Of a stretch of DNA of 12,311 nt, positions 1 to 7,900 are shown one piece after another (the first letter of the stretch is position 1; every line of letters starts with the position of its first letter). The notes beneath the pieces are model-generated. The model saw nothing but the letters and a program-made list of their open reading frames with translations. It was not told the DNA's origin and ran no database searches. This DNA is from Oscillospiraceae bacterium (GTDB lineage Bacteria; Bacillota; Clostridia; Oscillospirales; CAG-272). The stretch is from positions 1 to 12,311 of the forward strand of contig SVRB01000040.1 of NCBI GenBank assembly GCA_015065045.1, in the 5' to 3' direction. The translations under genes were made by a program, and so were the position numbers.

Positions 1-159
1 CTTGTTTCAGCACCGGGCGGAGTTGATTTTGAGTATGCAAAGAAAACAAACAAAAAGGTTATATTTGCTCTCTCTCTTCCCGGTAAAGTCGCCCCCGAAA
101 CTGCGGGAAACATTATAGCAAACACGGTAATATCAAAGGTTTCGGAGGTATATTTATGA
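1..159 (+). CDS. dpaA: Dipicolinate synthase subunit A, C-terminal end (5' truncated)
   Basis: Only the last 52 codons are present; the reading frame is open from base 1 to a TGA at 157-159. The visible segment contains the stretch SLPGKVAPETAG followed by I-A-N-T, typical of the C-terminus of dipicolinate synthase subunit A (SpoVFA in Bacillus subtilis). This subunit is an NAD(P)-dependent dehydrogenase-like protein that, with subunit B, converts the lysine-pathway intermediate to dipicolinic acid in the mother cell during sporulation. The next gene, dpaB, overlaps it by two bases (ATGA), as expected for the two subunits of one enzyme. The promoter and catalytic N-terminal part lie outside the window. 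The name rests on the short motif and on the unmistakable dpaB neighbour. Confidence 0.88.
   Translation, partial: LVSAPGGVDFEYAKKTNKKVIFALSLPGKVAPETAGNIIANTVISKVSEVYL
144..148 (+). promoter_or_regulatory. Ribosome binding site of dpaB
   Basis: GGAGG lies seven bases before the ATG at 156 and inside the end of dpaA. It supports 156 as the true start, which makes the protein a few residues shorter at the N-terminus than Bacillus SpoVFB. It also fits coupled translation of the two subunits. Confidence 0.8.
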
Positions 160-731
160 TATGCTTCGCTATGTGCGGTTCTTTTTGCACACTGAGTGAT
201 TCTTTTAATATACTCGAAAAAATGATATGTGACGGATATGATATCCTTCCTGTAATGAGTGAAAAAACATACGTTACGGACACAAGATTCGGCAAAGCAT
301 CGGAGCATATTTCAAGACTCGAGGAAATATGCAAAAAACCAGTAATACACACCATTCCCGATGCAGAACCGATAGGGCCTAAGTACCGTCCTGAAGCTAT
401 GATAATCTGCCCTTGCACGGGAAACACTCTGGCAAAAATCGCAAACGGGGTTACAGATTCCTCGGTTACGATGGCTGCAAAAGCGCATTTGCGCAACAAC
501 AATCCGCTTATTATAGCACTTGCGACAAATGACGCTTTATCCGCAAACCTCGTTAATATCGGCAAGCTTGTGAACAGAAAAAATATATTTTTCGTTCCGC
601 TTGTTCAAGACGACATTCACAAAAAACCGACATCCCTTATTGCAAAATTCGACCTCGTTACAGAGACGTTGAACAAAGCCTTAATGGGAAAACAGCTTAT
701 GCCACTCTTTCTTGGCGAAAGTAAACCTTAA
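156..731 (+). CDS. dpaB: Dipicolinate synthase subunit B
   Basis: This 191-residue protein is the flavoprotein-like partner of DpaA; together they make dipicolinic acid, the calcium chelator of the spore core. Landmarks shared with B. subtilis SpoVFB (recalled, not aligned by program) are GSFC at 8-11, TRFG at 43-46, EPIGPK at 71-76, PCTGNT at 86-91, TDSS then MAAKA near 100-110, TNDALS at 124-129, KNIFF at 142-146, QDD at 151-153 followed by KKP, and AKFDL at 163-167. Length is close to the family norm of about 200. The fold class is that of the phosphopantothenoylcysteine decarboxylase-like flavoproteins. The start overlaps the dpaA stop as ATGA. Expression would be expected in the mother cell late in sporulation, but the operon promoter is outside the window. 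No strong terminator follows before the pfkA promoter. Confidence 0.95.
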   Translation: MICFAMCGSFCTLSDSFNILEKMICDGYDILPVMSEKTYVTDTRFGKASEHISRLEEICKKPVIHTIPDAEPIGPKYRPEAMIICPCTGNTLAKIANGVTDSSVTMAAKAHLRNNNPLIIALATNDALSANLVNIGKLVNRKNIFFVPLVQDDIHKKPTSLIAKFDLVTETLNKALMGKQLMPLFLGESKP

Positions 732-857
732 TACGATAATATTCGCTATATAATTCAAATTTTTTTAACAAAACAAGGAAAATGTATTGATTTTTTTGAC
801 TGACTATAGTAAAATATAGAATTGATTAAGGAATAAAAAAATCAAGGGGAAATAGAC
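732..857 (+). other. Intergenic region between dpaB and pfkA
   Basis: This 126-base A+T-rich gap holds the predicted pfkA promoter and the ribosome binding site AAGGGGA at 844-850, seven bases before the ATG. A T-run at 760-766 follows a poor, widely spaced inverted repeat (GCGAA near 715 and TTCGC near 742), which is too weak to call a terminator. No small ORF or RNA structure stood out. Confidence 0.6.
787..815 (+). promoter_or_regulatory. Predicted vegetative (SigA-type) promoter of pfkA
   Basis: TTGATT at 787-792 and TAAAAT at 810-815 are separated by exactly 17 bases in an A+T-rich gap, giving a leader of roughly 35 bases before the pfkA ATG. An alternative pair, TTGACT at 796-801 with TAGAAT at 817-822, has a less favourable 15-base spacer. 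Either would separate pfkA transcription from the sporulation genes upstream. The call is from sequence match only. Confidence 0.6.
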
Positions 858-1940
858 ATGGCAAAGGAATTCAGAAGAATTGGCGTACTCACATCGGGCG
901 GAGATGCCCCCGGTATGAATGCTGCTTTACGTGCAGTTACAAGAGCTGCTATTGATAAAGGCGTAGAGGTAATGGGTATTTACGAAGGTTATAAGGGACT
1001 TGTTCACCCTCAGCTTAAGCGTTTTACCCCCAGAGATGTTTCCAACATTATTTCGCGTGGTGGTACTGCTCTCTACTCTAACCGTTGCTTAGAATTTAAA
1101 GAAGAAGAAGGTATGCAGAAGGCTATCAAGACTTGTATCGAAAACGAGATCGACGGTATTATCGCAATCGGCGGAGACGGTACTTTCAGAGGCGCTACAG
1201 ACCTTTCTATAAGAGGTATTCCCACTATCGGAATTCCCGGTACTATTGATAACGATATTACTTCTACCGAATATTCTATCGGTTTTGATACAGCAGTAAA
1301 CACAGCTGTTGAAATGATTGACCGTTTGAGAGATACTTGTGAATCACACGCTCGTTGCAACGTTGTTGAAATCATGGGAAGAAACGCAGGTTGGGTTGCT
1401 CTTGAAGCAGGTATCGCAACAGGCGCTTCCGCTATCATCATTAACGAAGTTCAGTTTGATGAAGATAAGGTTATAGAACAGGTTCTTGAAGCAAAGAAAA
1501 ACAATAAGAGAAACTTTATCGTATGTATTGCAGAAGGTGTTCCCGCTGCTCTCGGCGATAAGCTTTACTCAGAAAAATTTGCTCAGAGATTTGAAGAAAA
1601 AACAGGTATTGAAACAAAGTTCGTAAGACTTGCGCACGTTCTCCGTGGCGGTGACCCCACAATGAGAGACAGATGCATTGCTACTCAGATGGGTAGCGAA
1701 GCAGTACGCTTGCTCCTCGAAGGAAAGAGCGACCTTGTTGTTGGTATGCGTGACGGAAAGCTTATTTCCACGGAAATAGGCTATGCCTTGAAGCTCGACC
1801 GTATGTACAAGGGCACACTCAAGGAAGGCGATCTTGATAACTTCACTGAAGAACAGATTGCTGAAATGAGAGCTTACTGCGAAAAGAGACATAATGACCT
1901 CGAAAAGCTTTACAAGATAGCTTACGAAATGGCTCACTAA
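858..1940 (+). CDS. pfkA: ATP-dependent 6-phosphofructokinase
   Basis: This cytosolic enzyme phosphorylates fructose 6-phosphate to fructose 1,6-bisphosphate, the committed step of glycolysis. Landmarks are the N-terminal phosphate-binding SGGDAPGMN (13-21), GGDGT (105-109), PGTIDND (127-133) with catalytic Asp131, MGR (173-175), and H260 with RGG (263-265) for substrate binding. Gly108 and Gly128 sit where pyrophosphate-dependent enzymes carry Asp and Lys, so ATP is the likely phosphoryl donor. Arg25, Arg29 and Glu197 match effector-site residues of the E. coli enzyme as I recall them, so allosteric control is plausible. At 360 residues it is about 40 longer than the 320-residue E. coli form; the excess is a charged C-terminal tail from about residue 322. 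Codon use favours GGT, GCT and CGT more than neighbouring genes, consistent with high expression. It has its own promoter and terminator. Confidence 0.96.
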   Translation: MAKEFRRIGVLTSGGDAPGMNAALRAVTRAAIDKGVEVMGIYEGYKGLVHPQLKRFTPRDVSNIISRGGTALYSNRCLEFKEEEGMQKAIKTCIENEIDGIIAIGGDGTFRGATDLSIRGIPTIGIPGTIDNDITSTEYSIGFDTAVNTAVEMIDRLRDTCESHARCNVVEIMGRNAGWVALEAGIATGASAIIINEVQFDEDKVIEQVLEAKKNNKRNFIVCIAEGVPAALGDKLYSEKFAQRFEEKTGIETKFVRLAHVLRGGDPTMRDRCIATQMGSEAVRLLLEGKSDLVVGMRDGKLISTEIGYALKLDRMYKGTLKEGDLDNFTEEQIAEMRAYCEKRHNDLEKLYKIAYEMAH

Positions 1941-1954
1941 TAACAAAAAAACTT

Positions 1955-1993
1955 ATCCCCAGCGGTTTAATTCAAACCGTTGGGGATTTTTTT
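1955..1993 (+). terminator. Rho-independent terminator of pfkA
   Basis: A stem of 14 pairs (1955-1968 with 1974-1987, one G-U) closes a five-base loop and runs into seven T residues at 1987-1993. It begins 15 bases after the pfkA stop. An A-run at 1945-1951 on the other side means it could also act weakly on minus-strand transcripts that pass the adjacent terminator. Confidence 0.93.
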
Positions 1994-1996
1994 GAT

Positions 1997-2039
1997 AAAA
2001 CAAAAAGAGAGTACACAGACATAATCCGTGTACTCTCTT
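1997..2039 (-). terminator. Rho-independent terminator of the dxr-to-DUF6320 operon
   Basis: Read on the minus strand, a 12-pair stem (2028-2039 with 2005-2016, loop 2017-2027) is followed by a T-rich tract with one G interruption (complement of 1997-2006). It lies only five bases past the stop codon of the last gene of the operon. With the pfkA terminator it forms a back-to-back pair between convergent transcripts. Confidence 0.87.
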
Positions 2040-2044
2040 ATTCT

Positions 2045-2740
2045 TTATATAAAGAACTTTCTTTCCATGATCTCTTTCGCGGGACGGTATATCGCAAGGA
2101 ATATCAAAAGTCCTCCGATCATCACAAGTGTAGCTAAAGGATATAATGACCAACCTATAAATCTTCCGAGACCAAAGGTGTAATTTACAAAAAATTCAAT
2201 CAACAACATAAACGCGCCGAGAGATATCAAGAATCCGCCGTATATATAGAGCTTCCCTCTTTTTATATATCTAAGCAAGGTTACAAGCGCTGTTATCAAA
2301 ACACCTAAGCCCACTACAAGCGGAAATGCAAAGGACATAAACCACTTGCCGCCTGTCTCATAATTTATATACAAAAGATACGCTGACAAAACCAAAAAGT
2401 CTATCGGAACAAATATAACGGGATTCGGCTTCTTAAACCAGCTCGGCATTACAATAAGCACGTATCCCAACACTAAAGCGCCCATTACATATCCCGACCA
2501 CGTAACAGTTCTGTTTATCTGCCAATCACACAAAAAAACTATAATAATGGGCAAAACAGATGCAAACGTTAAAAGAATTTGCGGCAAAAAAGTCGCTCTT
2601 TTAGTCCTAGGATATGTGTTAGACGGATACAAAGCATCTCCCTCACCCTGTGTCAAGTCGGGGTGAAACACTCTTGTTCCGCAAAGAGGGCAAGTTTTCT
2701 CAGTATCAGCTAATTTTACTCCGCATTTTATACAATACAT
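2045..2740 (-). CDS. Zinc-ribbon six-TM membrane protein (DUF6320-like)
   Basis: This 231-residue protein has no established function. It opens with a Cys4 zinc ribbon, C3-x2-C6 and C17-x2-C20, then a polar linker to about residue 50. Six hydrophobic segments follow, near 51-71, 82-100, 107-125, 133-156, 165-185 and 196-217, and the tail is basic. This layout matches proteins labelled DUF6320 in Clostridia, as I remember them; that label is a recognition, not a search. The ATG at 2740 is preferred over the in-frame GTG at 2743 because AGAGGAGA (2754-2747) leaves seven bases to the ATG but only four to the GTG, and because the ribbon then starts at the very N-terminus. Its start overlaps the stop of the upstream hydrolase-acyltransferase as TGATG, so the two are probably made together. 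A plausible but unproven role is a membrane platform or partner for that enzyme. It is the last gene of the operon. Confidence 0.85.
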   Translation of the reverse strand: MYCIKCGVKLADTEKTCPLCGTRVFHPDLTQGEGDALYPSNTYPRTKRATFLPQILLTFASVLPIIIVFLCDWQINRTVTWSGYVMGALVLGYVLIVMPSWFKKPNPVIFVPIDFLVLSAYLLYINYETGGKWFMSFAFPLVVGLGVLITALVTLLRYIKRGKLYIYGGFLISLGAFMLLIEFFVNYTFGLGRFIGWSLYPLATLVMIGGLLIFLAIYRPAKEIMERKFFI

Positions 2741-2754
2741 CACTTTTCTCCTCT
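2738..2754 (-). promoter_or_regulatory. TGATG stop/start overlap with internal ribosome binding site
   Basis: The hydrolase-acyltransferase TGA (2742-2740) shares its A with the ATG (2740-2738) of the membrane-protein gene. The ribosome binding site AGAGGAGA lies within the last codons of the upstream gene. This is a classic arrangement for translational coupling and decides the downstream start. Confidence 0.8.
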
Positions 2755-4905
2755 ATTGGTCGTAACCAAAACTTCAACACCCATTTCCTGTAATACCTTA
2801 TGGAAATAATATTCAAGCTCGGGTTCTTTTATATTACGAATAAAGTTTATATACAATTTATCCTTAAATGACAACACACCGCAGTTATACGGCGCTGTCG
2901 CCTGGACTCCCAATATAAAGTCCAATCTGTCAACATAGTCCATCATTTCATCAGGCAGCTTTACAGCGCCCAAATTCGACAAAGACAGACACGATTTCGA
3001 TTCGCCAACTATATCAAATATAGTTTTCATAACTATATTTTTAATAAACAAAGGCATAACTCTTACAGCCATTAGCTTTTCGCTGTTTACGTTAGCGGCT
3101 ATCTTCATACTCATCTGCTTCTTTGTTATGTCTCTGCCCATCCAGTGAACTATTATATCGCATATTTCTTCAAAAGAATATTCACCAAGTCTTGGTAAAA
3201 TCTCGGGCGTTGTATACAAGGCAAAGTTACGCAACGTTCTGCTCGGGAAAAGGTTACGCAAGTTTACAGGCAAAAGCACTTTTATGGGCTTTCTCTTGTT
3301 TATATTCGGCACTTTTTCCATCTGCAACTTTTGGAGCGCCATCATCATAGCGGCGCACAAAAACGTTGTTAAACTAACCTTATACTCATGCGCTTTATCG
3401 AGTATATCCTTTACAGAAACCTCAAAACAGGTTAAATTCAAAAATCCGCCAAGCTCAGGAGTTCCCGACATATGCCAAGCAGTATTCTCTTGTCGGCTTG
3501 CTGTAATTTTACCTGAATACTTTTGGAAGCTATCCTCAAGCTCGCTTTCGCTCGGCTCTTCAAGTCTGCCCAAAACACCGTTTTCAGCAGGAATATGCAC
3601 ACCATATTTTTGCTGTAAATATTCAGCAACGAGGCTCTTCAAAAATATAAGCGCACCCGTACCGTCAGTAAGCGAATGAAACACTTCAACTGCTATTCTC
3701 TTTTTATAAACAATAACTCTGAATGCGCATTTTGCAGTTTCCTTTTTCGACATTCTTGTCAAAGGATAACTGCTCTCTTCTCTGATTTCGGGCGCTTCCG
3801 ACAACTGCTCAAGATAATACCAGAAAAATCCCTTTTGAAGTCTTACCGCAATCGACGGAAATCTGCGAACAGTTACGTCAAGGGCTGTAGCCAACACTTC
3901 TCTGTCAATGTTTTCCTTAAGCGTTGCCGAAAGTCTGAATACGTTACTCCAGTTTTGTCTGCGGGCGGCGGGATATATTTTCGCCGCATTATCAAGCCTC
4001 AACCAACGAAGCTTTCTTTCACCCGACATGTTTTTATTAAGAAATTCGTTTATTACCGAAAAATCCTTTATATCTTCTTCAAGACCATATAGCAAATATC
4101 CGTGCCATCTTTCAGGCGCTACAACTAATTTCGAACTGCAACCGTTGTCCGTTAGCTTTTGATGAATACCTACGGCATCATCGAGCATTATTTCATCTTC
4201 GCCAACAAAGATCAAAGAAGGTGGCATTCCGTCTAAATCTGCAAACAACGGTGAAACAAAAGGATTTTTTCTATCCTTTGTATAGCTATCTGCATAGAAG
4301 CTTAGCATTTCAATACTCATCGTGGGATCTATTTGTTTATTATCCTCATATGATTTTCCGGATGCTGTCATATCAGTCCAAGGCGACAATGCAATAATCG
4401 AGCTTGGCAATGCTATTCCTGCTTCTTTTAGCTTTAAACAAAGAGCGTAGCAAAGTCCACCGCCTGCGCTTTCTCCGCAAAGAGTAATTTTTTCGGGAGA
4501 AAAGCCTTTTTCAATCAAGTAATTATAGCTCTCAAATACATCCTCAAGAGCTGCGGGATAAGGATTTTCGGGAGCTAATCTGTATCCGACGCAAAACACT
4601 CTCGTTCCGCACTGAACAGCCAACATAGAACCAAAGCCCTTAGCATATTCAATATCTCCACATGTATATCCACCGCCGTGAAGATATAGTATTACACCCT
4701 GTCTTCTCTCATCCTTCGGAACTATCCACGCGCCGACAAAACGCTCGAATTCATGTTCTTTTACAAATACGTGATCCTTATGCTTTGATTCCATAAGCTC
4801 ACCTATCTTGTTCTGACCCTTACGGATAGTCTTTAAAGAACAGCTTGACAGAAGCGGCTTTATTATTGATAATTGTGTTTTTAGAGTTTTAGCAGATATT
4901 GCCAT
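2740..4905 (-). CDS. Fused HSL-type alpha/beta hydrolase and HxxxDG acyltransferase
   Basis: This 721-residue protein carries two enzyme modules. Residues 1-290 form an alpha/beta hydrolase of the hormone-sensitive-lipase type: oxyanion motif HGGG (76-79), nucleophile elbow GESAG with Ser146, probable acid Asp237 in GEDE, and His268 in WHGY. Residues about 300-721 resemble alcohol acetyltransferase / WS-DGAT / PapA-like condensation-fold enzymes: LRLDNAAKIYPAARR at 303-317, which resembles the usual N-terminus of stand-alone members, catalytic HSLTDG with His410 and Asp414, and SNLG at 643-646. Both sites look intact. No signal peptide or membrane span is evident, so it is probably cytosolic or membrane-associated. 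The substrate is unknown; ester or lipid deacylation combined with acyl transfer is the natural inference. An internal Met293 at the junction has no ribosome binding site, so a single fused product is expected. The start ATG follows AGGGA with a six-base gap, 32 bases after polC with no visible promoter or terminator, implying cotranscription. Confidence 0.88.
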   Translation of the reverse strand: MAISAKTLKTQLSIIKPLLSSCSLKTIRKGQNKIGELMESKHKDHVFVKEHEFERFVGAWIVPKDERRQGVILYLHGGGYTCGDIEYAKGFGSMLAVQCGTRVFCVGYRLAPENPYPAALEDVFESYNYLIEKGFSPEKITLCGESAGGGLCYALCLKLKEAGIALPSSIIALSPWTDMTASGKSYEDNKQIDPTMSIEMLSFYADSYTKDRKNPFVSPLFADLDGMPPSLIFVGEDEIMLDDAVGIHQKLTDNGCSSKLVVAPERWHGYLLYGLEEDIKDFSVINEFLNKNMSGERKLRWLRLDNAAKIYPAARRQNWSNVFRLSATLKENIDREVLATALDVTVRRFPSIAVRLQKGFFWYYLEQLSEAPEIREESSYPLTRMSKKETAKCAFRVIVYKKRIAVEVFHSLTDGTGALIFLKSLVAEYLQQKYGVHIPAENGVLGRLEEPSESELEDSFQKYSGKITASRQENTAWHMSGTPELGGFLNLTCFEVSVKDILDKAHEYKVSLTTFLCAAMMMALQKLQMEKVPNINKRKPIKVLLPVNLRNLFPSRTLRNFALYTTPEILPRLGEYSFEEICDIIVHWMGRDITKKQMSMKIAANVNSEKLMAVRVMPLFIKNIVMKTIFDIVGESKSCLSLSNLGAVKLPDEMMDYVDRLDFILGVQATAPYNCGVLSFKDKLYINFIRNIKEPELEYYFHKVLQEMGVEVLVTTNRGEK

Positions 4906-4937
4906 ACTTATTCCCTATCCTAAAATCGTTTCCCTTA

Positions 4938-7900
4938 TCAGAAAAACGAAATTTGATTTGTTTCCGGAAGCCCTTCAAGCGCTCCGTTTTCTCTCAACAG
5001 TTCCACGATCTTTTTCGAAAGCTTTGCCTTTTCGGTAAGCTCCTCGATAGAAATCGGGTTATCATCTCTTGCTTTTACTATGTTATGCGCAACGCTCTCG
5101 CCAAGTCCAGCAAGACACGCAAACGGAATTCTTATCTTTCCGTCCTCGGGCAAGAATGCCGTTGCATCAGATTTGTAAAGGTTTACGGGCAAGAACTTTA
5201 TACCTCTTGCAAAGCATTCGTTTACGATCTGCATTGCTGTATAAGTATCCTTTTCTGTAGCGGATGCTTCTCTGCCCTTTTCATCTATAAGTTTCATAAG
5301 TTGCTGAACCTTACCTCTGCCGCCCATAACAGTTTCACCGTCAAAGCCGTCAGGCGCCGCCGTAAAATAAGCGGAATAAAAGGCAATAGGCTGATATACC
5401 TTATACCACGCAAGTCTTATCGCTGACATTACGTATGCTGCCGCATGCGCCTTCGGGAACATATATTTAATCTTCTTACAAGAATCTATATACCATTCCG
5501 GAACGTTATGCTCGCGCATCTTTGCTTCCATCTCGGGAGTGAGGTTCTTGTTTTTCTTACGAACGTTTTCCATTATGTTAAAAGCGTCACTGTTATCAAG
5601 TCCCTTGTGCTGAAGGTATACCATAATGTTATCACGTGTTCCAACACATTCAGAAATAGTACATATTCCATCCTTGATAAGATCCTTAGCATTTCCGAGC
5701 CATACGTCAGTACCGTGTGAAAGTCCCGATATCTGCAAAAGGTCGGAGAAATACTTCGGCTGTGTATCCACAAGCATCTGTCTTGTAAACGCAGTTCCGA
5801 ATTCGGGAAGTCCGAACGTTCCTGTAGGACTTCCTATATCCTCTTCTGTTACACCAAGTCCCTTTGTCGACGTAAACAAAGACATAACCCTTTGGTCATT
5901 CATAGGAACGTCAAGAACGCTTATGCCCGAATATTTTTCAAGCATCTTATATTTCGTCGGCACATCGTGTCCGAGAATATCAAGCTTCAAGATCGTGTCG
6001 TGCAAATGGCTGAACTCAAAGTGAGTAGTGATGATCGTACTGTTTCTATCATCGGCAGGATGCTGTACGGGTGAAAAGTCATATATATCGTATTCGTGAG
6101 GAATTACGATTACACCGCCGGGGTGCTGTCCCGTTGTAAGCTTAACACCGAGACACTTGTTTATAAGTCTTTGAAGTTCTGCTCTGTTAACCGATACACC
6201 CTTGTTTTCTAGATACTTATTTACAAGCATATATGCCTTTTTATCGGCAAGTGTACCCAAAGTTCCCGCTCTGAACACGTTTTCTTCACCAAACAATACT
6301 TCTGTGTATTTATGCGCGTCAGCCTGAACGTCACCCGAGAAGTTAAGGTCAATATCAGGTGTTTTTTCGCCCTTAAATCCAAGAAATGTCTCAAAAGGAA
6401 TATCGTGTCCGTCGTGTATCATATTTGTGCCGCATTCGGGACAATCCTTGTCGGGAAGGTCAAACCCCGACGCAACAGAACCGTCGGTATAAAAATAGCT
6501 GTACTTACATTTAGGACATCTATAGTGAGGAGGAAGCGGATTAACTTCCGTTACGCCACACATCGTAGCGGCAAACGAAGAACCAACCGAGCCTCTCGAA
6601 CCAACAAGATACCCCTGCGCTTCGCTGTTTGCAATAAGCTTTTGCGCAATTATATACATGATCGCAAAGCCGTTACCGATAATAGGCGTAAGCTCTCTCT
6701 CAAGTCTGTTTTTTACGAGCTCGGGTACGGGATCTCCATACCATTCCTTAGCCCTTGCCCAGCACATTTCCTGCAGTTCCTCTTCACATCCGGGAATACT
6801 CGGAGGATAGAAGCCCGTAGGAATAGGTCTTATCATTTCAATTTCATCATTTATCTTGTTCGGGTTTTCAATTACAACTTCTCTTGCAACGTCTTCACCC
6901 AAATATGAAAATTCTTCAAGCATTTCATCGGTTGTTCTGAAATACAATTCGGAATCACCGTCATCCTCAAAGCCTCTGTCGAACTGAAGCATTTTTCTAT
7001 GTATCTCGTCACGCTTTTCCATAAAATGAGCGTCACAAGTCGCAACGACCGGCTTCTTTGCCAAGCGTCCGATCTCTACAACCTTACGGTTGAAATCACG
7101 TAATGCCTCCTCGTTTGGAGCAAGGCCCTTCGCTATCATAAATCTATTGTTCGAAAGGGGCTGAATTTCAAGATAGTCATAATATTTTGCGATTCTGATA
7201 AGCTCGTTCATCGGTTTTCCCGCTATAATAGCAGAAAACAATTCTCCTGCCTCACAAGCTGATCCGACAATAAGACCTTCTCTAAGCTCGTTTAGCACCG
7301 TCTTAGGAAGTCTGGGATTTCTGTAAAAATAATCTATATATCCCTTTGAAACTATCTTATATAAATTTTTAAGTCCCGTTCTGTTTTTTGCAAGAAGAAT
7401 CATATGGTACGGACGAAGCTTTAACGGGTCTGCCTTTTCGCCCATGATTCTCGCCATTTCAGAGGTATCTCTCGCGCCCTCTTTTTTTAATTTCTGACAC
7501 ATAACAGCAAAAATCTTCGCCAACATCTCTGCGTCGTTATACGCTCTGTGATGACCGAATTCACCTAAATTATAGTAGTCAGCAATTACGTTCAGCTTGT
7601 GCTTCTTCAAATTCGGATTCAAAAATCTCGAAAGAGAAACTGTATCAATATACGTAGGTTTGAAATGGATCTTATGATCCTCGCACGCCTTCTTTATAAA
7701 GCCAATATCAAATGATGCGTTATGAGCTATAAGTATACGGTCTCCCGCAAATTCAAGAAAGCTCTTAACAGCTTCTTCAGTCTTGGGCGCTCCCTTAACC
7801 ATCTCATCAGTTATACCGGTAAGCTCAATAATATTCTCGGGAATAGGACATTCAGGATCAACATACGTACTGAATATATCAAGTATTTCACCGTTTTTAA

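Noticed and set aside
113..565. 150-residue ORF on the minus strand over dpaB
   Set aside because: It is antisense to a clearly conserved gene, has no recognisable domain and no supporting ribosome binding site; a shadow frame.
715..766. Possible terminator after dpaB
   Set aside because: A five-base inverted repeat with a loop over 20 bases before the T-run is too weak to support a terminator call.
4027..4029. Internal start for a separate acyltransferase gene
   Set aside because: No ribosome binding site precedes the ATG and the frame is continuous with the hydrolase, so a fused product is the simpler reading.
4906..4990. Possible promoter for the hydrolase-acyltransferase gene
   Set aside because: No -35/-10 pair with acceptable spacing was seen upstream of the start on the minus strand.
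4899..5426. 175-residue + strand ORF across the polC 3' end
   Set aside because: Antisense to polC and the start of the hydrolase, with low-complexity Cys/Phe/Arg-rich translation and no family resemblance.
6312..6908. 198-residue + strand ORF inside polC
   Set aside because: It lies wholly antisense to the polymerase core and has a biased, Arg/Asn-rich composition typical of a shadow frame.
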